A stretch of 44,542 bases of DNA, taken from assembly GCA_009780415.1 (NCBI GenBank), contig WRAC01000018.1, positions 1 to 44,542 of the forward strand, given 5' to 3'. Both the position numbers and the translations under genes were made by a program. Numbering within the stretch: the stretch's first letter is position 1; each line of letters opens with the position of its first letter. The notes under the pieces were generated by a model, which saw nothing but the letters and a program-made list of their open reading frames with translations, searched no databases and was not told the origin of the DNA. The stretch is from Defluviitaleaceae bacterium. GTDB taxonomy: Bacteria; Bacillota; Clostridia; Lachnospirales; WRAX01. Positions 16,611 through 24,246 of the stretch are shown here, one piece after another.

Positions 16611-17213
16611 TTATTCTCCGTAGAGGTTTCTGAATGTGCTGTCCATGCGCCTGAATGTGTAAATCTTCCAGCGCCCGTTTTCCAGCCTGAGGAAATAATT
16701 CCAATATATCTTTTCGGGATAGTTTGTAAGGGTCATCGTTATGGGGACGCTTGCCATCTCCAAATCGTCGCTTTCATAAAAAAGCCCGACCTGAATGTCC
16801 CACACATAAACATTATAATCAAACAAAATGCCCGTATCTCCCAAAAGCGTTTCAAAACGGTCATAATACGGGTTATTTTCAGTTAAAAAGCTTGAGAAAA
16901 GCTGTTGCTGCATAACAACCAGATCCCATAGCAATTCCTCGGATTGCACAATCTTGCCATAAATCATCTGATATAGCAGATTGTACAGATAGATAACTTC
17001 CTCCGGCGTTTCCGGATAGGCGTTCACAAGATCGTATGTCATTATCTCATCCAGCATACGCTGCCCGATGGCGCGTCTTTCAAAAAAGAAATACTGCGGC
17101 CTGTTACGGTTCTCCATGTACATATATCCGATTATCGCCGTTATTAATATAACGCCTGTTGCTAATATCACAATGGCGGCAGCCGGCCCGACTCTACCTT
17201 TTTTAGTAACCAT
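16611..17213 (-). CDS. membrane-anchored hypothetical protein (possibly DUF6715-like)
   Basis: A 200-residue protein with one N-terminal transmembrane segment (about residues 9-30) and an extracytoplasmic, Tyr-rich domain. The C-terminal block with YPEKIYWNYFLRLENGRWKIYTFRRMD resembles a conserved clostridial family of unknown function; the DUF6715 label is from memory and uncertain. The ATG at 17213 follows CAGGAGCC. It precedes rbgA by one base. No function can be assigned. Confidence 0.65.
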   Translation of the reverse strand: MVTKKGRVGPAAAIVILATGVILITAIIGYMYMENRNRPQYFFFERRAIGQRMLDEIMTYDLVNAYPETPEEVIYLYNLLYQMIYGKIVQSEELLWDLVVMQQQLFSSFLTENNPYYDRFETLLGDTGILFDYNVYVWDIQVGLFYESDDLEMASVPITMTLTNYPEKIYWNYFLRLENGRWKIYTFRRMDSTFRNLYGE

Positions 17214-17245
17214 ATCACAGGCTCCTGTCCGTGTATTATAATACC

Positions 17246-17274
17246 ATTATACAACATCTTTTACAGGATTGAAA
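17246..17274 (-). promoter_or_regulatory. promoter for the 16611-17213/rbgA operon
   Basis: On the minus strand, TTTCAA (17269-17274), a 17-bp spacer and consensus TATAAT (17246-17251). It sits between the gene start and the hairpin at 17281-17306. Confidence 0.55.
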
Positions 17275-17280
17275 GAACAA

Positions 17281-17306
17281 GGGAAACTTTTTTTATAAAG
17301 TTTCCC
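17281..17306 (-). terminator. intrinsic terminator of the spore-coat cluster
   Basis: GGGAAACTTT (17281-17290) pairs perfectly with AAAGTTTCCC (17297-17306). It lies 25 bases after the stop of the small Trp/Arg-rich peptide. The core AAACTTTT/AAAGTTT recurs in the palindrome at 34491-34532. Confidence 0.65.
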
Positions 17307-17330
17307 AAGGCATTTTATATTTATTTTATT

Positions 17331-17435
17331 TTACCACCAGCGGCGCCTATGACCCCACCACGGATTTCGGAATCCGTACCAACCGCCCCAATTCCTACGG
17401 AATGAGCCGGAAAAAAAAGGATTGAAGAAAAACAT
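17331..17435 (-). CDS. small Phe/Trp/Gly/Arg-rich peptide (34 aa), coat-like
   Basis: A 34-residue ORF with a clear GAGGTGAAAG ribosome site before its ATG at 17435. The sequence begins MFFFNPFFSGSFRRN, continues with Trp-Gly-Trp-Tyr-type repeats and ends HRRRWW; almost every residue is Phe, Trp, Gly, Arg, Asn or Tyr. Such composition is seen in small spore-coat and assembly peptides. It lies 16 bases downstream of the YlbF-like gene and the cotJC remnant and before a terminator, so it is probably part of the same coat cluster. No named family is recognised. Confidence 0.6.
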   Translation of the reverse strand: MFFFNPFFSGSFRRNWGGWYGFRNPWWGHRRRWW

Positions 17436-17451
17436 TGCTTTCACCTCACTT

Positions 17452-17802
17452 TCATTCACAAATCAATTTTTCAATCAAATCATGCAGTTGCTGCCAGGCA
17501 TTGCCCAATATACCGCTAAATTCACGTTCCGCATTAAAATACATAAAAAATTCAGGTATTTTGCATAAATGCCTGTAATGATCACGAACCGCCCCCATAA
17601 CACTGCCGTCTGCGTCAGAATCTATATCAGACTCAAGTTTGCGCAGGCTTCGTTCGTAATCCTCAAGCATCGGGCGAAGCCTGTCGTCACCGGTTATCTT
17701 TTTACGCGATGCTCGCAATGCGGCAAACTCGTCCGTAGCGGCAATCATTCCCGCCAAACCGGCGGTGGCGGCATAAATATCCGCGTCTCCATTCCATACC
17801 AT
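17452..17802 (-). CDS. YlbF/YmcA-like family protein
   Basis: A 116-residue helical protein. Its layout (DIYAATAGLAGMIAATDEFAALRASRKKITGDDRLRPMLEDYE, a charged helix, then EFFMYFNAEREFSGILGNAWQQLHDLI) matches the YlbF/YmcA family, whose Bacillus members influence sporulation, competence and RNA processing. It starts one base after the cotJC remnant's stop codon and is followed by the small aromatic peptide. Assignment rests on helix pattern and short motifs, so moderate confidence only. Confidence 0.6.
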   Translation of the reverse strand: MVWNGDADIYAATAGLAGMIAATDEFAALRASRKKITGDDRLRPMLEDYERSLRKLESDIDSDADGSVMGAVRDHYRHLCKIPEFFMYFNAEREFSGILGNAWQQLHDLIEKLICE

Positions 17803-17803
17803 A

Positions 17804-18240
17804 TTAAATGTCCGTCCCTGTTTTGGAAGCGTCTAAATGCGGCGGGAATACAAACATACGTTTGCTGTCGTAATAATCTTCAACGATCCTCAGCGCCTCG
17901 CCGAATCTCTGGAAATGAACAACCTCACGTTCGCGCAGGAATGATATCGGGGCGGCAACATCCGGATCATCTATAAGATCCAACAGATATTCATAGGTTG
18001 AACGGGCTTTTTGCTCTGCCGCCATATTTTCGTACAAATCAGTTATCGGGTCCCCCTTGGACTGCATCGCCTGGGCGCTGTAAGGTATCCCGCCAGCGCT
18101 TTGGGGATAAATACCCAATCCATGGTTTACATAATCAGCCGAAAGGCCCGCGGCTGCCATTTCTTTTGGGCTTGCGCCTTCTGTAAGCTGATGAACCATT
18201 GTGCCGACCATTTCAAGGTGCGCCAGTTCTTCTGTTCCTA
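17804..18240 (-). pseudogene. cotJC: CotJC manganese-catalase-like spore coat protein, 5'-truncated
   Basis: The frame encodes the C-terminal two thirds of CotJC: GTEELAHLEMVGTMVHQL with metal-ligand Glu and His, then a NMAAEQKARSTYEYLLDLIDDPDV stretch and FLREREVVHFQRFGEALR. Family similarity begins at the GTEELAHLEM motif near 18240. The usual N-terminal 60-70 residues, holding the first metal ligand, are absent, and upstream sequence is unrelated with an in-frame stop. An internal ATG at 18211 could start a shorter product, but it would lack half the di-manganese site. Loss probably came from rearrangement with the 18.3-21 kb operon. Confidence 0.8.
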
Positions 18241-18409
18241 CAGGCGCAGCGGAAATGTTCCTTAGACTATTTCCGCTATTTTTCTTGATAGTTTAAGTTT
18301 TTCGATAGAATAGCTCCATTTATGCGATAATAAATTCAAGGTCATTATAGTTCATTACCGTATTCTTCCAGATGCTTTTCAACATTATAATGTTTTGCAA
18401 ACCACATTC
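18241..18409. other. rearrangement junction region, no clear gene
   Basis: AT-rich spacer between the truncated cotJC and the MerR-led operon. A 20-codon minus-strand frame (18345-18407) is present but has no convincing ribosome site. No repeat or inverted repeat marking a mobile element end is visible at the cotJC breakpoint. Confidence 0.4.
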
Positions 18410-19552
18410 CTACGATTTCGCTTTCTTCGCCGTCTGCTCTTCATCAATGATTTCACACCGGATTTCGATCAGCCGTTTAATCATCGCCATATCCGCTTCC
18501 CCCGGTTCATGCCAGTCGTAAAAAATCCTCTCCTCACCGCACATTTGATGTTTCTTCCCAAGAACAGTAACGTATTTTCCAGATGAATATGTTGAACACA
18601 TTAAACATTGCTTTGCGCCACACCCCGACATCCGTTGCAACGTTTGGTTTTGGAAATCCTGTGATTCCTTTCCCAAGTACTTGTCCACCACCGTACAAGC
18701 GTCTTCTTTACCTTTGCCGATAACGCTTACGCATAACGTGCGGTCAGCGTCGGGCCCCGTCCTCTTAAAATCACAGCCTGTCCAAATTGTCATTACATGC
18801 TTGCTCTTGTAATGGTAAACTACGCCCCAGTTTGCGTTGGTGCTAATGCGCATTTTGCATTTCATTGCAAAGTTATGGATTTCGTAAGCCAAATCACGAT
18901 ATTTTGTTACTAACGGGTAAAAATAATCGTCATGGGTGGATTTATACGTACCGTTTATATTACGGAAATCAAGCATTCCAAAATTATCCCATGGCAGGGC
19001 TTGAATCGCCAGGAACATACCGGGGTGATTATCGGAAGTAAAACGGTATTCATTTGTTTGTAAGGTTTCCATTATTAAGCCGATACGGTTCAAAGCTTCC
19101 AGCCGTTTAGAAAGCGTAATGGGGCTTGAGCTTGAGCTGACCCGTTTGTTTATATATTGCAAATTTTCCTCGGAAACAAGGAGGGTATCGCCATCGGCCT
19201 TTCCGCCGTGCCCAATCCGCCATAATAAATCAATATATGTACTTGCGGCGTGCCTGACTTGCGTATCAAGGCTTTTAATTTTTGAATGAGACTCTTTCTT
19301 TACATCGTGAATATCCCTGCCGTTAAGAAATTCCTCCAGCTTCATAATAGGCAGATGGTAGGCTTCCGGGTTATCGTACATATCCGATAACATATTCATT
19401 ACAAAACCATGCAGATCTTCGCAGGATTCCCGCAAGATAGGATCCGTCACCGCATCCAGAGTCCGGGACAAAGGCATTATGCCCCGGCCTTTGGCGTATA
19501 TGGCCGAATGCACTGCGGAAGGAAAATTGGTGAGTTCAATGTTAAAATCCAT
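18410..19552 (-). CDS. uncharacterised 380-aa protein with Cys-rich C-terminus
   Basis: I do not recognise this protein. It has a largely helical N-terminal half, a Ser-rich turn (VSSSSSPITLSKRLEALNRIGLI) resembling a winged-helix entry, and a C-terminal Cys cluster with GCGAKQCLMCSTYSS and a later HQMCGEER that could bind metal. It ends in a basic tail. The ATG at 19552 follows AAAGGAG. It is the third gene of the MerR-led operon, 20 bases after the VOC gene, so it probably shares the inducer response. No signal peptide or transmembrane segment is evident. Confidence 0.65.
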   Translation of the reverse strand: MDFNIELTNFPSAVHSAIYAKGRGIMPLSRTLDAVTDPILRESCEDLHGFVMNMLSDMYDNPEAYHLPIMKLEEFLNGRDIHDVKKESHSKIKSLDTQVRHAASTYIDLLWRIGHGGKADGDTLLVSEENLQYINKRVSSSSSPITLSKRLEALNRIGLIMETLQTNEYRFTSDNHPGMFLAIQALPWDNFGMLDFRNINGTYKSTHDDYFYPLVTKYRDLAYEIHNFAMKCKMRISTNANWGVVYHYKSKHVMTIWTGCDFKRTGPDADRTLCVSVIGKGKEDACTVVDKYLGKESQDFQNQTLQRMSGCGAKQCLMCSTYSSGKYVTVLGKKHQMCGEERIFYDWHEPGEADMAMIKRLIEIRCEIIDEEQTAKKAKS

Positions 19553-19572
19553 ATAAATCTCCTTTGAATAAT

Positions 19573-19944
19573 TTATTGGCTAACCGCCATAAAGCCCCAC
19601 AAAACGCCGAATTTATCCATGAAATTACCGACTAACGGGCTATACGGCGTTTCCCTGAACGGGTCAATAATACTGCCGCCTTCTTTTAAATTCCCATAAC
19701 ATTCAAGCAATTCATCCACATCATTAAACGTGATTATCATATGCATGGCGCAGTCAAGCGTTTTATTCTTATTGCCGAATCTGTCGTTTAAAAAAATCCT
19801 TTGCCCGCGGATAATCATTTCGGCATGGACGATCTTATTGTCATCCCTGTACTCGACATTCTCCGCCTTTGTCGCAAACGCATTTTCGTAAAAGCGGATA
19901 GCGTCCTCGCAATCGCCGCAAAAATGTAAAATAGGTATCAGCAT
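19573..19944 (-). CDS. VOC-family (PhnB/glyoxalase-like) protein
   Basis: A 123-residue protein with the PhnB-type vicinal oxygen chelate fold. LIPILHFCGDCEDAIRFYENAF at the N-terminus and FMDKFGVLWGF at the C-terminus are the family marks. Related proteins bind small molecules or confer resistance to antibiotics such as bleomycin-type or fosfomycin-type drugs, but no ligand can be assigned here. It overlaps the merR gene by 7 bases. Confidence 0.8.
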   Translation of the reverse strand: MLIPILHFCGDCEDAIRFYENAFATKAENVEYRDDNKIVHAEMIIRGQRIFLNDRFGNKNKTLDCAMHMIITFNDVDELLECYGNLKEGGSIIDPFRETPYSPLVGNFMDKFGVLWGFMAVSQ

Positions 19945-20912
19945 AAGTTATTACCATCCTTCAGTCTGATTGGAACATACCTCGCCAGTTGAAAATAGCC
20001 AAGGCCTTTTTTAATTTCATCATCTTCACTTTCGTTTAAATAAGGCATCTGCCCCATAATGCCCCGGCTTTCGTCATACTCGAAGTTGGTGGTTTTCAGC
20101 CATTTGCAAATTTTATCCTCTACTTTGTGTATACTCTCGTCATCATCATTTATGCTCATTGCCAAGGCATATAAGCCGCCCGTAAATTCAATAATTTCAA
20201 AGGGAGATGTCTCAGCCGCGGTAATATTATCCTTAACCGCCATGATATATTCAAACATGCCTTCCTTTCTTATCAAAAAATCGGCACAGTCAAAGATTAC
20301 ATCCCTAAAATAATTATGGCGGCCTTCCTGCCAGGCCCAATCCATAAGCTTTCCCCATTCGTCCCATTTGCCGCATCCCGACGTTACCGCGCGGAATTCC
20401 GGTATTCTGACTATTATAACATCGGGTATTTTTTTGTCCAGCTTTTCCGTTATCTCCATCAGGCGGTTTATATTTGAAGGCTTGCCGATATAGTCGACGT
20501 TTACAAACTGCGTTTCAATCTCCTTAGCCTTGTCGTACAACAGCTTTATATCGGAATTATCAGCAAAATTCACCCGTTCGATTTCACGGATGAACTCCGT
20601 TACTATTCCTTTTAATTCGTGCAGGAGCGCAACCTCATCGTCTATGTTCTGCACTTTCTTTTCAAGCACCCCAATAACCACTTCGGAACCGGAGGTATTG
20701 AAAATACGCTGAATATCTTTTATGCTGATGTTTAGCTTGCGCAGAATAAGTATTTGCTCAAGTTTCCTGATGGCGTTTTCGTCATACATTCTATAGGCAT
20801 AGTCATCGCTGCGGGTGCTTGATATCAGGCCCATATCCTCATAGTAGCGCAATGTGCGCGCCGTAATATCGTACTTGTTTGATACATCTTTGATTTTAAT
20901 AAGGTTTTGCAT
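19938..20912 (-). CDS. MerR-family regulator with GyrI-like effector domain
   Basis: A 324-residue transcription activator. Residues 5-75 form the MerR winged helix (IKDVSNKYDITARTLRYYEDMGLI, then YRMYDENAIRKLEQILILRKL). A coiled-coil dimerisation helix covers about 80-125, and residues 160-315 resemble GyrI-like multidrug-binding domains (VIIVRIPEFRAVTSGCGKWDE). Such regulators bind structurally varied drugs and activate promoters with long spacers; exactly such a promoter lies upstream at 20964-20994. The ATG at 20912 follows TAAGGAGATG. It probably autoregulates the three-gene operon. Confidence 0.87.
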   Translation of the reverse strand: MQNLIKIKDVSNKYDITARTLRYYEDMGLISSTRSDDYAYRMYDENAIRKLEQILILRKLNISIKDIQRIFNTSGSEVVIGVLEKKVQNIDDEVALLHELKGIVTEFIREIERVNFADNSDIKLLYDKAKEIETQFVNVDYIGKPSNINRLMEITEKLDKKIPDVIIVRIPEFRAVTSGCGKWDEWGKLMDWAWQEGRHNYFRDVIFDCADFLIRKEGMFEYIMAVKDNITAAETSPFEIIEFTGGLYALAMSINDDDESIHKVEDKICKWLKTTNFEYDESRGIMGQMPYLNESEDDEIKKGLGYFQLARYVPIRLKDGNNLC

Positions 20913-20963
20913 AATTATTACATCTCCTTAATTATTATTTTCAGATTTTTTCTTGTCTTATAT

Positions 20964-20994
20964 ATAATAATCGCTTCCCCAAAGGCAGAGTCAA
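20964..20994 (-). promoter_or_regulatory. MerR-type promoter/operator, 19-bp spacer
   Basis: On the minus strand TTGACT (20989-20994) and TATTAT (20964-20969) are separated by exactly 19 bp. The spacer holds the dyad CTGCC-TTTGG-GGAAG (CTNCC-N5-GGNAG). This spacing and dyad are the classical architecture of MerR-activated promoters, and the gene directly downstream encodes a MerR protein. Confidence 0.75.
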
Positions 20995-21022
20995 GACATT
21001 TATTTTATTTTTTAAATTTTGC

Positions 21023-21051
21023 TTGAAAAATCACGGCGCATATGTTAGACT
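21023..21051 (+). promoter_or_regulatory. sigma-A-type promoter of ABC-F leader
   Basis: TTGAAA (21023-21028), a 17-bp spacer and TAGACT (21046-21051) preceded by TGT. It is nearly the same as the promoter at 2135-2163. Confidence 0.65.
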
Positions 21052-21085
21052 ATATGTAATATTTAAAAGAAAGGTGGTGAGAGGC

Positions 21086-21235
21086 ATGAAACAATCTTAT
21101 TTTTTACGCTCTAGCGAATTATTCCCCGGAAGCAATGCAGTGCGTAAGTATACGTTCAAAACAATTAACCTATGGGATAGCTATGCCCATTTTCGGGAAA
21201 AGATTGTTTTGAATGCCTGTCACCGCATGATATAG
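21086..21235 (+). CDS. leader peptide upstream of ABC-F gene (49 aa)
   Basis: A 49-residue ORF whose ATG at 21086 follows GGTGGTGAGAGG. It shares with the leader at 2196-2324 the start context and a central WDSYAH segment; in both, DNA reads GGGATAGYTATGCCYAT in the same frame, with one synonymous change in the Ser codon. The stop lies in a hairpin with AGCGG and CCGCT arms, and a terminator follows. Inference: it is a regulatory leader whose translation under antibiotic stress allows read-through into the ABC-F gene. Starts further upstream are open but lack a ribosome site. Confidence 0.65.
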   Translation: MKQSYFLRSSELFPGSNAVRKYTFKTINLWDSYAHFREKIVLNACHRMI

Positions 21236-21262
21236 CGGCATAATTCCGCTCCTTTATGTTGG

Positions 21263-21300
21263 TAACCTTGCGCAGCCAAAACAGTCGCGCAGGGTTTTTT
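21263..21300 (+). terminator. intrinsic terminator / attenuator before ABC-F gene
   Basis: AACCTTGCGC pairs with GCGCAGGGTT (one G-U pair) and is followed by a run of T to 21300. A preceding hairpin with arms AGCGG and CCGCT overlaps the leader stop codon. The order leader, hairpin, terminator matches the ABC-2 operon leader. Confidence 0.75.
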
Positions 21301-21325
21301 ACGTCTAAATATAAAGGAATATACA

Positions 21326-23158
21326 ATGATTGATATATCCGTACATGAATTAAATAAACACTACGGCTCTAACCATGTGATTAAGGGTATCACCTTTGAA
21401 ATTAACAGCGGTGAAAAAATCGGACTGCTGGGCAAAAACGGCTCCGGCAAAACTACGCTGTTTAAAATAATAGCTGAAGATGAAACTTATGACAGCGGGA
21501 GCGTATCCAAGGCATCGGGCAAAAAGGTTGAAATTCTCGCACAAATCCCTATTTTCGCTGAAAGCGATACTGTGGAGGATATTCTCCGTTCATCATTTAA
21601 GGAAATAACGGAAATATACGAAGCTATGAAAAAAATCGAGGGTGACGGCAATCCAACGGTTTTGAAACGATATGGAAAGCTGATGGAGGAATACGAACGG
21701 CTGGGCGGTTACGATGTAGAGGTCAAAATCGAAAAAATCTGCAACGGGATGAATATCGGGGAAGGGATGAGGGAAAGCCCGTTCAGATTGCTTAGCGGCG
21801 GGGAGAAGACCCGGGTGAATCTGGCCCGTATCCTTCTGCGCGATTGCGACATACTCCTGCTTGACGAACCGACAAACCATCTTGATTTAACATCTCTTGA
21901 GTGGCTTGAGAATTTTCTTAGGGAATTTATGGGTACTGTTGCGGTGATTTCTCACGACAGGTCGTTTCTTGATAATGTCATCACACGGGTTATTGAGATT
22001 GACGATGGCAAAGCGCATTTCTACAGCGGTAATTACTCATGGTACGCCGAGGAGAAGAGGCGCAGGTTTGTCCGCCAATCGGAGCTTTACGAACGCCATA
22101 AGAAGGAAATCAAGCGGATTGAGGACAGGGCAAGATGGTTCGTCGAGCAAAACCGCTTCACCACAAAACATCACGCCATTCTATCGCGGATCGACCACAT
22201 GGAAAAAGTTGAAAAACCCGGCACGTCAATGAAGATAACGGAAGAGTTTAACAGCGGGGGCCACGCGGCAAAGGTAATTGTTTCGCTCGATTCGGTATAC
22301 AAAGCCTATGGCGCCAATATACTGCTTGATAACGTGACCGCCAGCATCGCCAGAAATGACCGCATAGCCTTAATCGGCGCGAACGGCTGCGGAAAGACCA
22401 CGCTTATAAAGCTGATAATGGGCGAGGAATCCTGCGGTGAAGGAACCGTTAAGGTCAGCAGTAATGTAAAAATTGCCTATATGCCCCAGATTATCCGGTT
22501 TGATGATGACGGCATGACTGTTCTTGAAACCTTACGCGACGCGGTTGGCCTTCCCGAAGTTAAAATCCGGAGTATTCTGGCGAAGTTTAAATTTATGGCG
22601 GCAGATGTGCTGAAAAAGGTCGGCAACCTTTCCGGCGGCGAGAAAAGCCGTTTAAAGCTGTGCCTGCTAATGCAAACCAAGGCAAATTTCTTGATACTTG
22701 ACGAGCCGACGAACCATCTTGATATTGAATCAAGGGAATGGATAGAGGACGCCGTATCCGATTGGGGCGCCACTATGCTGTTTATATCGCATGACCGTTA
22801 CTTCTTGAATAAATTCGCTTCAAAGGTCTGGAGCATGAAGGATGGCGGGATAACCGAGTTTGACGGTGCTTTTGACGGATATCTGAAGTTGGCTGCGGGC
22901 GCGGGAAATCATCCGAATAAACCCATTGCCGGTAAGAAAAAGAAGACTCTCCCTGCTAAAGCGGCGGAACAGCCTAAGAAGCCAATTTCGTATGAAACTC
23001 TGATTTATGAAGCAGAAGCCGAATTAAGTAAGGTCAGTGAGGAAATAGAGGCGTTTTTATCCGATTCTAATTATCAAGAAATTAAAAAGCTATATCAAAA
23101 AAAGCATCATATTGAAGAGCAGATCGCATCATTGTATGACGAATGGTCAACAGTTTGA
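21326..23158 (+). CDS. ABC-F family ATPase, probable ribosome-protection type
   Basis: A 610-residue soluble protein with two ABC domains and no membrane segment. Domain 1 has Walker A GKNGSGKT (36-43), signature LSGGEKTR and ILLLDEPTNHLD; domain 2 has GANGCGKT, LSGGEKSR and LILDEPTNHLD. The linker between them is rich in Arg and Lys with RFTTKHHAILSRIDHME, and a C-terminal coiled coil covers about 545-605 after a Lys/Pro/Ala-rich spacer. ABC-F proteins act on the ribosome; the antibiotic-resistance type often sits behind attenuating leaders, as here. The drug class cannot be read off. The ATG at 21326 follows AAAGGAATA. Confidence 0.85.
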   Translation: MIDISVHELNKHYGSNHVIKGITFEINSGEKIGLLGKNGSGKTTLFKIIAEDETYDSGSVSKASGKKVEILAQIPIFAESDTVEDILRSSFKEITEIYEAMKKIEGDGNPTVLKRYGKLMEEYERLGGYDVEVKIEKICNGMNIGEGMRESPFRLLSGGEKTRVNLARILLRDCDILLLDEPTNHLDLTSLEWLENFLREFMGTVAVISHDRSFLDNVITRVIEIDDGKAHFYSGNYSWYAEEKRRRFVRQSELYERHKKEIKRIEDRARWFVEQNRFTTKHHAILSRIDHMEKVEKPGTSMKITEEFNSGGHAAKVIVSLDSVYKAYGANILLDNVTASIARNDRIALIGANGCGKTTLIKLIMGEESCGEGTVKVSSNVKIAYMPQIIRFDDDGMTVLETLRDAVGLPEVKIRSILAKFKFMAADVLKKVGNLSGGEKSRLKLCLLMQTKANFLILDEPTNHLDIESREWIEDAVSDWGATMLFISHDRYFLNKFASKVWSMKDGGITEFDGAFDGYLKLAAGAGNHPNKPIAGKKKKTLPAKAAEQPKKPISYETLIYEAEAELSKVSEEIEAFLSDSNYQEIKKLYQKKHHIEEQIASLYDEWSTV

Positions 23159-23258
23159 AGCTAGCACACAATCTATAATACCGGCTCTTATTGCGCTTGT
23201 TGTCAAACTGATACCTGTTGCTGCACGGGAGTTGGGGAGTAACGAAATTTTATATTAA
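23136..23258 (+). CDS. possible small hydrophobic peptide (40 aa)
   Basis: An ORF starting inside the last codons of the ABC-F gene, in another frame. It encodes a short polar start, a hydrophobic segment SIIPALIALVVKLIPVAARELG able to span or lie on a membrane, and a polar tail. It ends 14 bases before the DUF3795 start. The ribosome site is weak (AGAGCAG rather far upstream), so translation would depend on coupling to the ABC-F stop. No family is recognised. Confidence 0.35.
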   Translation: MTNGQQFEASTQSIIPALIALVVKLIPVAARELGSNEILY

Positions 23259-23272
23259 ACGGAGGGTTTTAA

Positions 23273-23710
23273 GTGGATAAACAAAGACTGACAGCGCCAT
23301 GCGGGTTAGACTGTTTTAACTGTCCTACATATGAGGGAAATATTGATATTACTGGAGAATGGGCGGTTCAAACTGCCGAGTTCTTAAAAATACCAGTTGA
23401 CGAATTGCCATGTAAAGGCTGCAGAGATGAAAAAGGTCATTGTAAGTTTGCGCCTAACAAGGAATGCGCTACATGGGAATGTGTACAAGAAAAGGGAGTG
23501 TCTTTTTGCCACGAATGCGTTTATTTCCCGTGTGAATTGTTAATGCCTACTAAGCAAGGGGCTAATTATCCTCATAACATGAAAGTCTATAATCTAAGCA
23601 GAATGAAACTGATTGGACTGGACAAGTGGATTGAGGAATCGTCATGTATTCGGGAGCGTTATTATAACGGTACTTTTCTTGTAGGGCAGGGACCGGTATT
23701 AAAAGAGTAG
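23273..23710 (+). CDS. DUF3795-like Cys-rich protein
   Basis: A 145-residue protein with a conserved Cys pattern: APCGLDCFNCPTYEG at the N-terminus, LPCKGCRDEKGHC in the middle, then CATWECVQEKGVSFCHEC and YFPCELL. This matches DUF3795, a family of presumed metal- or cluster-binding proteins without known activity. The start is GTG at 23273, after GGAGGG. It may be expressed from the ABC-F transcript. Its 3' end overlaps the convergent DUF2284 gene by 49 bases. Confidence 0.75.
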   Translation: MDKQRLTAPCGLDCFNCPTYEGNIDITGEWAVQTAEFLKIPVDELPCKGCRDEKGHCKFAPNKECATWECVQEKGVSFCHECVYFPCELLMPTKQGANYPHNMKVYNLSRMKLIGLDKWIEESSCIRERYYNGTFLVGQGPVLKE

Positions 23711-24246
23711 ACCCAGTCGTTTACTAAAACAAGCGCCGCATAGTAAACCTTATCCGGCCTGAATGAATACTCTAATTCCGCCATCTCACACAGCTTGCCT
23801 ACATCAATGCCGTATGCGGATAACGAGTTCATTCTTAATCCCGGCTTTATACAGGGGGCCGGAAAGGAGCATCCTTCGCAGAACACACAGCCTCCGCTTG
23901 TAAGCGCGAGAACATCCATGTCATTATTGCAATGCGCTTCAAGAAAACCGCGCAGCCTAAAATTATGTATACGATTCAATTCCTTGTATCTGTCTAAATC
24001 CTTTATTAAAGGATTCATTTCAGAAACTGATTGTAATAATATGCCTTTGTCAAACCGCCTGACTTTTTGGGCACATTCATCCAAACTCCCGCAGCCTGGC
24101 GGACATACCCAATTGCTGCCATGCTGCGGGCATCCTTCGGGGTTGCAATATTCCCTTAACCGCGCCTCACATTCAATTCTTAATCCATCAAGCCAAACCG
24201 CGCGGGTAAATCCCGCCGCAAGCGCTTTGTTTATTAAGTGATTCAT
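23662..24246 (-). CDS. DUF2284 metal-binding protein, last gene of B12 operon
   Basis: A 194-residue Cys-rich protein. YCNPEGCPQHGSNWVCPPGCGSLDEC and SGGCVFCEGCSFPAPCIKP match the DUF2284 predicted metal-binding family. The ATG at 24246 overlaps the ATPase stop as ATGA, so it is translationally coupled to the corrinoid-type importer. That position suggests a role in handling the imported corrinoid or its cobalt, but this is inference. An upstream in-frame start at 24264 is possible. Confidence 0.75.
   Translation of the reverse strand: MNHLINKALAAGFTRAVWLDGLRIECEARLREYCNPEGCPQHGSNWVCPPGCGSLDECAQKVRRFDKGILLQSVSEMNPLIKDLDRYKELNRIHNFRLRGFLEAHCNNDMDVLALTSGGCVFCEGCSFPAPCIKPGLRMNSLSAYGIDVGKLCEMAELEYSFRPDKVYYAALVLVNDWVYSFNTGPCPTRKVPL

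Noticed and set aside
18345-18407. 20-codon minus-strand frame MWFAKHYNVEKHLEEYGNEL
   Set aside because: No ribosome binding site at usable distance and stops just upstream in frame; could be a gene tail but cannot be supported.
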